Below, piece after piece: positions 11,201-21,236 of a stretch of DNA of 64,000 nt. Origin of the DNA: Clarkia xantiana subsp. parviflora. Taxonomy: Eukaryota > Streptophyta > Magnoliopsida > Myrtales > Onagraceae. The stretch is from assembly GCA_036873135.1 (NCBI GenBank), contig JAPTYO010000009.1, positions 22,775,756-22,839,755 of the forward strand. Direction: 5' to 3'. Within the stretch, counting starts at the first letter, position 1. Every line of letters begins with the position of its first letter. A model generated the notes under the pieces. That model was not told the DNA's origin and did not search any database. It saw nothing but the letters and a program-made list of their open reading frames with translations. The translations under genes and the position numbers were made by a program.

Positions 11201-11960
11201 TCAACAGAGAGGGAGGTGGCTGCAGCTCCGGTGGGCCCGGTAGCTACGGGCTGCGGACCGCGATAACTCCGGAAGCTGAGGAGGTCCTGGATGGCGGAGG
11301 CTCCGGTGGCGCGCGGCGGCGACTCCTGCAGCCGCGACGACTCCGGACAGCAGCGACTCCGGCAGCAGCTCCCGAAAGCGACTCCGGCAGCAGCTCCCGA
11401 CAGCGACTCCGGCAGCAGCTCCCGATAGCAACTCCGGCGAAGGCCGGAGCGGTGGCTGGAGCTCCCAGGACCGGCGGAACCAGCGGCTGAGCACGACAGA
11501 TCCGACGACAGGACGAGGCGGACGTGGCGGCGGCGCAACCGGGGGCAAGAGGCGGACGTCGCGACGGCCACGGCTGACTCTGGTGGTGGCTGGAGCTCCG
11601 GCGGACTCAAAGCTTGAGGAGGAAGGAAAAGCCTTGAAACCCTAACACTCTAAGGAAGGAGATGGAGGCAAATGAGACAAAAAGGGAGAAGGATATGTAT
11701 ATATGCCTTGTATGACTAGGGTTTTGCTCTCCACCTTTAGATCTCTTCCATCTAACGGTTTAAATTAATTCTCTAGTGAATTGAATATCTAACATTTTCA
11801 GTAATTCAAAATACGAAAACTCCTTTAAACGGAACAGATTGGCAAGAATAACTTATCGTTTAAATATCTCCGTATTGGGAAAGTGTTGACATTTTATATA
11901 TGTTCAATATACGTGAATTTTATTAGCAGAATAAAGCCTAATGCAGGTAAAACCTACATC

Positions 11961-11975
11961 AGCCTCGGGGGCAAA
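11961..11975 (+). other. Polypurine tract of copy A
   Basis: AGCCTCGGGGGCAAA sits immediately before the 3' LTR start TGATGG and is the plus-strand primer site. The mirror in copy B is at 13828-13842. Confidence 0.8.
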
Positions 11976-12803
11976 TGATGGATATGGGTCCGTGTCTAAC
12001 ACGAGTATTCACCTTGGACGAACCCCGAAGGGCTCAACGAAACATTTCGGTCGATACCCACTATATAGGAGATACTCGACTCCTCTCCCTAGGGGAGAGG
12101 GTCGACCCCTTTCTACTAAGTGGTGAGGGTCGACCCCTCTCCACTGGTGGAGAAGGTCGACTCCTCTCCACCAGCGGAGTGGGTCGACCCCTCCCCACCA
12201 GTGGAGAGGGTCGACCCCTCTCCACCAATAGGAGAGGGTCGACCCCTCTCTACATAGTATGGAGAGGGTCGACCCCTCTCCAATAAGTGGAGAGGGTTGA
12301 CTCTTCTCCACTAATGGGGAGGGTCGATCCATCTCTATTAAAAGAAGGGTCGACCAAAGGACTGACTTCGTCTTACGAGTATATTCATTCCGTCTCAAAC
12401 GGAAGGTTGTGATATTCACCTTCCTGAAATCGTTATAATTGGGTTTCCTAATAAGGAGTTCAATTAATATATGGAATATACTGAATATTTAATGGCTCCG
12501 CATATAATGAATGATTCCCCGAATAGCAACAATCAATATACAACTTTCCATATACGAAGGTCGGCGCATCATCAATGCATGCACCCAGCCCTCCACTATA
12601 AATAGGTTTGCATATCTCCTATCAAGGTTACACTTTCTTACATTCATACTCTATATACTTTCAGTTCTTAGATATTCGTTTTCTGGGAACTGACTTGAGC
12701 GTCAGAGGGGGATCATCGGGTCCAACCCGATCTGTCCCTTTGTGCAGGTCCGGACGCACCGAAGGTCGAGTCTTGATTCAGAGTGGAAGATCAAGATCCA
12801 ACA
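11976..12803 (+). repeat. 3' LTR of copy A (828 bp)
   Basis: It starts TGATGGATATGG after the PPT and ends ATCCAACA. TATA box at 12597-12604. Its U3 contains the GTCGACC tandem array at about 12100-12330. The next ten bases (12804-12813) are the beginning of a PBS, which is not expected after a 3' LTR and shows that the junction is rearranged. Confidence 0.92.
12100..12330. repeat. 27-bp GTCGACC tandem array in LTR U3
   Basis: GGTCGA recurs at 12128, 12155, 12182 and 12209 and onward, a 27-base period with the consensus GGAGAGGGTCGACCCCTCTC. Each unit is palindromic around GTCGAC. The counterparts at about 13450-13735 and 24290-24495 differ in unit number and account for most of the LTR length difference (829 versus 772 bp). 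Confidence 0.9.
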
Positions 12804-12998
12804 TTGGCGCCGTCCTTTGGTCGACCCTTCTTTTAATAGAGATGGATAAACCCTCCCCATTAGTGGAGAAGAGTCGACCCTCTCCACTAAGTGGAGAGGG
12901 GTCGACCCTCTCCATACTAAGTAGAGAGGGGTCCACCCTCTCCTATTGGTGGAGAGGGGTCGACCCTCTCCACTGGTGGGGAGGGGTCGACCCTCGTC
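12804..12998. other. Scrambled junction between copies A and B
   Basis: 12804-12813 is TTGGCGCCGT, the start of a PBS. It is followed without a gap by an inverted piece of LTR U3 (about 12811-12995, GTCGACC repeats reading as in copy B), which stops mid-repeat at CCCTCGTC where copy B's LTR end begins. There is no target-site duplication. The bases GTC are shared between the PBS and the U3 entry point, so a microhomology join or template switch is likely. Confidence 0.8.
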
Positions 12999-13827
12999 TG
13001 TTGGATCTTGATCTTCCACGCTGAACCAAGACTCGACCTTCGGTGCGTTCGGACCTGCACAAAGGGACAGATCGGGTTGGACCCGATGATCCCCCTCCGA
13101 CGCTCAAGTCAGTTCCCAGAAAATGAATATCTAAGAACTGAAAGTATAGAGAGTATGAATGTAAGAAAGTGTAACCTTGATAGGAGATATGCAAACCTAT
13201 TTATAGTGGAGGGCTGGGTGCATGCATTGATGATGCGCTGACCTTCGTATATGGAAAGTTGTATATTGATTGTTGCTATCCGGGGAATCATTCATTATAT
13301 GCGGAGCCATTAAATATTCAGTATATTCCATATATTAATTGAACTCCTTATTAGGAAACCCAATTATAACGATTTCAGGAAGGTGAATATCACAACCTTT
13401 CGTTTGAGACGGAAGGAATATACTCGTAAGACGAAGTCAGTCCTTTGGTCGACCCTTCTTTTAATAGAGATGGATCGACCCTCCCCATTAGTGGAGAAGA
13501 GTCGACCCTCTCCATACTAAGTAGAGAGGAGTCGCCCCTCTCCTATTGGTGGAGAGGGGTCTACCCTCTCCATTGGTGGGGAGGGGTCGACCCTCTCCGC
13601 TGGTGGAGAGGGGTCGACCCTCTCCACTTAGTTGAAAGGGGTCGACCCTCTCCACTTAGTGGAGAGGGGTCGACCCTCTCCACTTAGTGGAAAGGGGTCG
13701 ACCCTCTCACCTAGGGAGAGGAGTCGAGTATCTCCTATATAGTGGGTGTCGACCGAAATGTTTCGTTGAGCCCTTCGGGGTTCGTCCAAGGTGAATACTC
13801 GTGTTAGACATGGACCCATATCCATCA
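12999..13827 (-). repeat. 3' LTR of copy B (829 bp)
   Basis: On the plus strand it runs from TGTTGGATC to CATATCCATCA, the complement of TGATGG…CCAACA. It holds the longest GTCGACC array in the window (about 13450-13735). Confidence 0.92.
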
Positions 13828-13842
13828 TTTGCCCCCGAGGCT
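13828..13842 (-). other. Polypurine tract of copy B
   Basis: TTTGCCCCCGAGGCT on + is the exact complement of copy A's PPT and abuts the 3' LTR. Confidence 0.8.
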
Positions 13843-14089
13843 GATGTAGGTTTTACCTGCATTAGGCTTTATTCTGCTAATAAAATTCACGTATATTGAA
13901 CATATATAAAATGTCAACACTTTCCCAATACGGAGATATTTAAACGATAAGTTATACTTGCCAATCCGTTCCGTTTAAAGGAGTTTTCGTATTTTGAATT
14001 ACTGAAAATGTTAGATATTCAATTCACTAGAGAATTAATTTAAACCGTTAGATGGAAGAGATCTAAAGGTGGAGAGCAAAACCCTAGTC

Positions 14090-14584
14090 ATACAAGGCAT
14101 ATATACATCTCCTTCTCCCATTTTGTCTCATTTGCCTCCATCTCCTTCCTTAGAGTGTTAGGGTTTCAAGGCTTTTCCTTCCTCCTCAAGCTTTAAGTCC
14201 GCCGGAGCTCCAGCCGCCTCCACCACCGGAGTCAGCCGTGGCCGTCGCGACGTCCGCCTCTTGCCCCCGGTTGCGCCTCCGCCACGTCCGCCTCGGCCTG
14301 TCGTCGGATCTGTCGTGCTCAGCCGCTGGTTCCGCCGGTCCTGGGAGCTCCAGCCACCGCTCCAGCCTTCGCCGGAGTTGCTGTCGGGAGCTGCTGCCGG
14401 AGTCGCTGTCGGGAGCTGCTGCCGGAGTCGCTGCTGTCCGGAGTCGTCGCGGCTGCAGGAGTCGCCGCCGCGCGCCACCGAAGCCTCCGCCATCCAGGAC
14501 CTCCTCAGCTTCCGGAGTTGTCGCGGTCCGCCACCCGTAGCTTCCGGGCCCACCGGAGCTGCAGCCACCTCCCTCTCTGTTGAG
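14090..14584 (+). promoter_or_regulatory. Putative promoter and GC-rich leader exon of the antisense gene (copy B)
   Basis: AAAACCCTAG at about 14080 and a TATATACA stretch near 14100 precede a CT-rich leader and then about 400 bp of very GC-rich, Ser/Arg/Pro-coding-looking sequence. That block ends at a position (14584/14585) where copy A has a clean GT donor (GAG|GTAAATT); copy B has AT there, so the donor is lost. Open frames inside are compositional and are not called as genes. The start of transcription is inferred. Confidence 0.45.
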
Positions 14585-14851
14585 ATAAATTATTTTTTTT
14601 TTTTTGTGAAATTAAATGTACACTCACCCACTTAGCGTATTGTTATTCGATGTGATGCCTTGATGCCTTAGCCATATGCCGATTTGTGATTTTGTGATTA
14701 TGTGACTACTTGTATTGGTAAGGTGTAATGTGCCATTTTTTTTTGTAGGGGTGTAAGGTTATCGAACCCGGTTTAATATTTCCTACTTCATCAATAGGAG
14801 GAGAAGTTTCGTCTCGGTATAACCTTTGATTATCTTACGCGCCGTAAGATC

Positions 14852-17233
14852 ATGAGTGAGTCTCTTCCTCCTAGATACTTTTTCGTTCCAACAGATTTGC
14901 ATCTCAATATGCTTCTCCCGGTTAATTTCGAAAGGGATGTTATGCTTTTGAATACCAATGGCGAACTCGAAACTCGTGGCCCTTCTGGAGTCCGTCGTCC
15001 CAAGGATGAATCTATTCCTATCACCCCTCCTCTTGAGGGAGAATCGGTTGTCTTCTCCGCTCATGTTCATGCGGGTCTTCGCTTCCCTTATTGTTCCGAT
15101 CTTTTGGAAGCGTGTCGTTACTGGAGGGTAGCTCCCACCCAATTAACTCCTCATGCCATTAGGATGTGGGTAGGGTTTCGTGTCCATTGTAATGTCCATT
15201 CTTGGCCATACTCGTTGAATCTATTCCGAATCTTTTTTGGGCTTACTCATATCAAAGATACTGAAATGAAGACTCTCACTTCCCGCTGGCCGAAGTACAC
15301 GGATAGGGCTAGCCTTCGAGCGGGAGCTCCTGAATTTGAATGGGACACTCAATGCCCTCTTGTATTAAAGCATAAGGTTGACAACTCCAGATGGAAAGGG
15401 TTTTACTTCTTATGTGAAGATAAAGGGGTGCCATGGAGGATAAACCCTCTTTCTAAAGATCCGACTCCACCCTATTCTTCATTGAGTGTTCAAGAATCTG
15501 AAACCCTTCTTCTCATATATGAGTATCATTGCTCCGATAATTTCGTGCCTCTTGACTATACATTGATTGACGAAGCTTCCTTAGTGGGGGCTAGCATTCG
15601 ATTCCTGTACTTGACACCTTGGTACGACTCCTACTACTTTAATCCATTCCTGTTCTTTTGTAGGGTGCTTTCATAAAAACACAGGGGATTAGCAGTAAAA
15701 AGCGCAAACTGGGCATGGCTAGTCATAGTTCTGACGATCCGATCAGGACTTCGAAAGCCTCTTCGGCTCTTCTTCCAGGAGTCCCTTCCGACCCTAAGGC
15801 GAAGAAATCTCGTCCGTATCTACCTGGAGCTTCCGCATCTAGACCGCTTGATAGTAACAAAGGTATCTAACCCGCACTTCCTAGAACTTCTTATCTTTAC
15901 TTATGTCTTCATTATTCAATTCTCATGATTTCTTATTCCCATTGCAGGTTCCAAGAAGAAGGTAGATTTGTCCTTGGATAAGGGTAAAGGCGTAGTCTCT
16001 TCCAAGAGTAGACCTACCTCTCAGAAGGATGTCACCACTGATTCTTGGAATGCCATCGTCAAGGAGGTCAAGTCGACTGACTTGGAGCCTTCGAGTTGTT
16101 ACGCCGCTTCGGATGAAAATCCTCCGGGCTTCTTCGGTCGACATTTCAATTTCCTAACCGATATGTTTGAGCGTGAGAACGCTAAGCGTCGGGCTGAGCG
16201 TATCCATGAGGACTGGAGGCCATTCGACACCTTGAGCGATATGAATTTTAGCCGGGGTCATTCCGCGTAGGATGAGGATGTTGGGTTGCACCTCCTGAAT
16301 GCTATGGTCCCGCCTGGCGATCGACGTGACTTGGACACTAGCCCCGAAAGAGTTCAGATTATGCTTAGAGAACACATGTCTCGTCTCGCGAAGGTATGGC
16401 ACCCTTATCTACTCATTTTTTACTTGTCTTTTATTTTACTCCATGTTTTTCTTTTTCAGGTTGTAGCCATGGAGAAGAACGTTGCGTATCATACTCTCCA
16501 GCTGTCTCTCAAATTGGCCAAGCTCCGTGAGAAAGATGCCGAGCGAGAAGCGAAACAACCCGAGGATGCAGCCGAGTTAAAGGTGAAGGTGGATGATTTG
16601 CAAAAAGAAGTGGACACCCTGAAGCTTAACTTGGAGAAAGCCGTCCAAGAACGGGTTCGAGTTGTCGAAGAGTACGAAGGGTTGAAGAAGACCTCTCAGG
16701 AAGTGGTCGCCTCTTTGAAGGCTTCGATTCTAGGGTGGGAGAATCAAGCGAAGTCGAACGCCACCATTCTTCAGGAAAAAGATTTGGAGATAGCTTCTCT
16801 TAAGGAGAAAGAGTCGGAGCTAGCCTCCTTGAAGGAGAAGATGGAAGAAGGATTGGAGTTATCCCCTAGTCGCCAAGAGGCATTAGAGAAATTAGCTGTC
16901 GAGAGGTATAAGGGCTCTGACCAATTCCAGAAGGATGCTGTAGAGAAGTGTGAGGGTCTAATTGTCAAAGGGTATGGAAGAATTGCAAGGCAACTTAATG
17001 CCATGGATCCTCATTTTAACTTTGGCAAGGTTCCGGAGATATGTGATTATGCCGTGTTCTACCTTCGTGAAAGAGGCGTTGATCTCCCATCTCCTCTTCG
17101 TGAGGAAGTCTGCTATTCTTCCGACCAACCTTCAGATGAGGATTCCGACGTCGCCTCCCAAGAGAACAGGGTTCCGAACGAAGAAGAAGAGGAAGTCCAC
17201 CTTACTGATAACGATGATGACGCCTTGAATTGA
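14852..17233 (+). pseudogene. Antisense spliced gene (aORF) of gypsy copy B
   Basis: Best view of the element's extra gene. 5'UTR intron 14585-14748 (acceptor TTTTGTAG). Coding exons about 14852-15621, 15664-15862, 15948-16393 and 16460-17233. Introns 2 and 3 have clear GT and AG ends (AAAG|GTATCT…TTGCAG; GAAG|GTATGG…TTTCAG). Exon 1 has the PF04195-like domain (PHAIRMWVGFRV, RIFFGLTHIKDTEM). Exon 2 carries a basic, nuclear-signal-like SSKKRKLG. Exon 4 is a coiled coil of about 150 residues (LKVKVDDLQKEVDTLKLNLE) ending in an acidic tail (NEEEEEVHL). Lesions: a one-base loss near the end of exon 1, TAG at 16268-16270, and the changed 5'UTR donor. Intron 3 is 66 nt, in frame and stop-free here, so retention would only add 22 residues. 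It converges on pol; function unknown. Confidence 0.75.
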
Positions 17234-17689
17234 TCCTTCATTTCAAAGTCTTTTATTATCTATTTTCAATGTAAGACTATTTAGTTTTTAAGACTCTACC
17301 ACTACCTTACTATCGGAATGGTAACTTGGTTTAAGATGTATATTTTAGGAATGAACCATTATCTTCCACCCTCTTCGCAACTTATGCTTTTGATGATATA
17401 ACATTGAATGAGAATGGTTGTATGCTAATTTATGGTAACGAGTGATTTAGTATTCAGTAGATTTACCTGCTACCTTACTTATGAATATGTCGATTTACTC
17501 TTATGTTACCTTCATGATTCGTCGACTTACTCTTATGCCAACTTGTTCATCAATTCGTCCTTTCGTTGTCGTTAGAGCTCATCCTTACCCTTTCGTCAAC
17601 TTAAGGTTTTACTGATTTGTTCCGTCATAAGACCCTCGGGCTATAGTTGCGGAATGATTTATTCATTCAGTCGAACACATCGTATGAAG

Positions 17690-17980
17690 GGTGGTTTATC
17701 TACCTCCCCTTTTTCGTAAGACTCCCGAGGAGTAGCTGTGGGATGATCGCCTTTATCGGGTCGAGCATCTTTGTATGAAGGGTGGTTTGTCTACCCTTTA
17801 CGTAATACTCCCGTGGAGTAATTGTGGGATGATCGCCTCTATCGGGTCGAGCATCTTTGTATGAAGGGTGGTTTGTCTACCCTTTACGTAATACTCCCGC
17901 GGAGTAATTGCGGGAAGATCGCCTTTATCGGGTCGATCATCTTTGTATGAAGGGTGGTGCGTCCACCTACCCTTTTTTTT
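17690..17980. repeat. 86-bp tandem hairpin repeats (copy B)
   Basis: Mirror of 6108-6400: four units with TATGAAGGGTGG and the CTCCCGCGGAG-type palindromes. It lies between the converging antisense gene and pol of copy B. Confidence 0.85.
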
Positions 17981-18091
17981 TCTTTTTCTTTTTTACTATT
18001 TTGACCAATATCTATAACATATCACTTATGCCTTTATTCAGAATTGAAGTCAACATCGTCCTTATTTTTTATACATAATATTATCATATAT

Positions 18092-21000
18092 TTAAGCATA
18101 AAACTTTCTAAGATGTTCCCCACTAAAAGTGTTGGTGGAGATGTTTCCTTCATTGTCTTCCAACCTGTAGGCGTTCACGACTGGAATGGATGCGATCTTG
18201 TAGGGGCCCTCCCACTTTGGAGATAATTTGTTTAGTCGGTTCTGTCGCGAGAATTCGTTTCTTCTCAATACCATCTCCCCCAAGAAAAACTGGCGTGTCA
18301 TGACTCGCCTATTGTAATATCTAGCCGTAACTAGTCTCATTTTTGCTTGAGCTTCTTCTGCTTTGTGTCGCCTCTCTTCCACCATGTCTAGGTCGAGATG
18401 CCGTGCTTCTTCGTTAGTGTCCTCCTCAAAGTGGATAGCTCGGTGTGAAGGTACTGCTACTTCCACTGGAGCCATTGCTTATGTTCCGTACACCAAGCTA
18501 AAAGGTGTTTCGCCTGTGGATTTATTAGGAGTAGTCCTCATTGCCCAGAGAACGTTTTCTAGCTCATCAACCCAATTACCCTTCAATGCTATCAGTCTCT
18601 TCTTCAATCCATCTAACACTATTTTATTTGCGGATTCTACTTGCCCGTTAGTCTGTGCATGTCGGACTGAGGCAAAGCGATGCTCAATGTTGAGTTGTTC
18701 ACAATACCACGCTATTTTCGAACCTACAAATTTTTGTCCAGTGTCACTAATCAGCACTCTAGGAACTCCATATCTCGATACAATCCGTGATTTGAGGAAC
18801 TTCAACACGTGAAATTCAGTTGTCCTAGCTAGTGCCTTTGCCTCAATCCATTTGGAAAAACAATAGATCGCAACGATGAAGCACGTTCGTTGTCCCTTAG
18901 ACTTAGGCAATGGCCCTATTAGGTCGATTCCCCATTGAGCGAAGGGCCATGCACTGGGTATTGATGTTAGAGGTGCGGCTGGCGCCGTAATCTTCCTTGA
19001 GTACATTTGACAAGCTTCACAAGCCTGGACCATGTCAATGGCCTCCTTGTTCATCGTTGGCCAATAATATCCTTAGTTAAGGACTTTTCGAATTATAGAC
19101 TTGGCTCCTTCATGGCAAGCTGCATATCCCTCGTGCAATTCCCGAAGGATCCTCTCCGTCTCTAGGTATGCGACGCATCTGAGATAAGGTGTGGAATATC
19201 CCTTCTTGTATAATATATCATCCACAATGATGTAATTTATGGCTAACCGTTGAATCCTTGTTGCCACCACTGAGTCTTGAGGAAGGATACCTTCAGATAG
19301 GTATTGGAAAATGGGGGTCATCCAAGTAGGAGTAGAGTCTACCATCATTACGTTCGCCTGTTCCGCTGTCGAAATGAGGACCCTCTCCACAAATTGCACT
19401 TCTTGCATAATGGGGATTCCTAACGCAAATTTACTCAATGCGTCTGCCTCTTGATTTTCTTCTCGCGGTATCGCCTCTATGTCGAAGCTCTCAAACTTTT
19501 CAACCAACGTTTTGACTTCGTGTAAGTACTTTTGCATCCTTTCTGACCTTGCGACATAATCCCCCCTTACTTGGTTGACAACCAATTGGGTATCACATTT
19601 TACACGAATGTGTTCCACTCCGACCCCTTTTGCAATGCGTAGCCCTGTAATCAATGCTTCGTACTCCGCCTCATTGTTGGTAGCTCTAAAAGTTAAAGCT
19701 AGAGCGTAGCGTAATGGGGTACCCTCATTGGGAGGGATTAGCAAGAGGCCTGCCCCCGAGCCTTCTGAGTTGGATGATCCGTCCGTGTACATTCGCCATA
19801 TTAAGCTAGTGTCGTTGACGGATTGGTTGGTCCCTTTCTCCCCTTCTACAGGAGGTGTTTCTTCCAAAGTAGGACCTGTGGACTCAACGATGAAGTCTGC
19901 TAAAGCTTGTCCCTTAATTGCGGTTCAAGGTGCGAAATGAATTCGAAACTCCGTTAACTCTACCACCCATTTGATCATTCTTCCCGAAGCATCGGGTTTT
20001 TGCAAGAAATGTTTGAGTGGTTGGTTAGTCAATACGGTCACTTCATGTGCATGAAAGTAAGGTCGCAACTTTCTTGCTGCTATTACCAACGCATAAAGAT
20101 ACTTTTCAATGGCGGAGTAGTTTATTTCACTCTTTTACAAAGTCTTGCTTACAAAATAAACGGGAAGTTGGGCACTTGCCTCTTCCTTCATCAATACAGA
20201 ACTAACTGCCACATCGCTTATTGAAAGATATAAATACAAGACTTCTCTCGGGATAGGCTTTGCCAAGGGTGGTAGAGTGACTAGATGTCTCTTCAACTGC
20301 TGAAACGCCTCTTCGCATTTGTCCGTCCACTCAAACTTCTTGTTAGCTCGTAAGACTTCACAGAATGGTAAGGACTTCTCTCCGGCCTTCGACAGGAATC
20401 TATTCAACGAAGCTAGTCTACCATTAAGACGTTGGACTTCTCTATGGCACGTTGGCGAGTGCATTTCCTCTATGGCTTGTAACTTCTCCGGGTTTACCTC
20501 TATTCCACGTTGACTCACCATGAAACAAAGGAACTTCCCCGATTGCACCCCGAATGCACATTTCGTGGGATTCAATCGTACTTGGTGTAGACGCATCCTT
20601 TCAAATGTCGTAGCCAAGTCCCCAGCGTGATTTGCACTTCTTTTTTACTTCACTAACATATCATCGACATATGCTTCCATGGTTTTCCCGATGAGATCTC
20701 CGAAAAGTTTGTTCACCATCCTCTGATAGGTTGCTCCCGCGTTGAGAAGCCCGAACGGCATTACTTCGTAGTGATAAATATCACTATCTGCATAGAACGC
20801 TGTATGGGGGGAGTCTTCAGGTGCCATCTTGATTTGGTTGTACCCCGAATAAGCATCCATGAAACTCATTAGCTCATGTCCTGAGGTAGCATCCACGAGC
20901 TTGTCGATCCTTGGTAATGGATAGGCGTCCTTTGGACATGCCTTGTTCAAGTCACGAAAATCCACACACATCCGCCATTTTCCATTTGACTTCTGCACCA

Positions 21001-21236
21001 GTACTGGGTTGGCTACCCATGACTGGAATCGTAATTCCTTGACAAAACCCGCCTCAATCAACTTTCCGACTTCTTGACGAATGACCTCCTTCTTCTCTTC
21101 TCCCATAGGCCTTCTCTTCTGAACGATTGGCCTGATTGCTGGGTCGAGCCTCAATTCATGAGAAATGATATCGGTGCTGATACCCGGCATATCACTCGGA
21201 GACCAAGTGAAGAGTTCTTTAAATTTCCTTAAGAGC
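18092..21236 (-). pseudogene. Pol of gypsy copy B: RT, dual RNase H, integrase (broken)
   Basis: Same domains as copy A, in order from about 21236 down to 18092: RT (YVDDMLVK ends at the first stop), decayed first RNase H, second RNase H with a complete acidic set (MYTDGSSNSEG), and integrase HHCC plus D-D-E. In-frame stops (minus strand) lie at 20645-20647 and 20135-20137 (both TCA to TAA), 19073-19075 (CAA to TAA) and 18479-18481 (GAA to TAA). Copy A is intact at all four sites, and copy B is intact at all four of copy A's pol lesions. The link from protease to RT that copy A lost is present here in one frame (22426-20645). Confidence 0.92.

Larger units (their letters stand above)
6845..11640 (-). 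pseudogene. Antisense spliced gene (aORF) of gypsy copy A, disrupted
   Basis: Reads opposite to gag-pol. Leader exon: GC-rich 11200-11640; 5'UTR intron 11028-11199 with GT and AG ends (GAG|GTAAATT). The coding part starts at ATG 10924 and resembles PF04195 ('putative gypsy type transposon'): TPHAIRMWVGFRVLC, FRIFFGLTHI, FYFLCEDKGVPWRI. Downstream blocks give a lysine-rich segment, then a long coiled coil (8772-9295: VDDLQKEVDTLKLNLEKAV), then an acidic C-terminus (DSDVASQENRVPNEEE) ending near 6848. Further introns are inferred by comparison with copy B. Breaks: TAG at 10559-10561 where copy B has TTG, and the hAT-like insertion at 7086-8763 that splits the coiled coil from the acidic tail. 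Function unknown; extra antisense ORFs are known in Tat-lineage elements. Confidence 0.75.
1..12803 (+). mobile_element. Ty3/gypsy element copy A (Tat lineage), 5' LTR cut by window edge
   Basis: An almost full-length LTR retrotransposon. In order it has a partial 5' LTR, PBS, gag, protease, RT, two RNase H domains, integrase, a tandem-repeat spacer, an antisense spliced gene, PPT and 3' LTR. The domain order RT-RNaseH-integrase makes it Ty3/gypsy. The second RNase H and the extra antisense gene between pol and the 3' LTR are hallmarks of the plant Tat lineage (Retand/Ogre-like). It is not coding-competent: there is a frameshift in gag, a 40-bp deletion before RT, an in-frame stop between the two RNase H domains, a frameshift in integrase, and an insertion plus stop in the antisense gene. 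Copy B at 12999-24596 is its inverted sister. Confidence 0.93.

Noticed and set aside
11161..11640. Long GC-rich open frames on the minus strand (copy A leader exon)
   Set aside because: Several overlapping frames are open at once because of Ser/Arg/Pro-type composition. The region ends in a splice donor and lies before the conserved start codon, so it is better read as a 5'UTR exon.
12009..12419. Open frames through the GTCGACC array
   Set aside because: The repeat unit is 27 bp (a multiple of 3), so any stop-free frame stays open. Arg/Pro/Ser repeats are an artefact.
14158..14635. Open frames on both strands in the copy B GC-rich block
   Set aside because: Same reason; the frames differ between A and B and have no domain.
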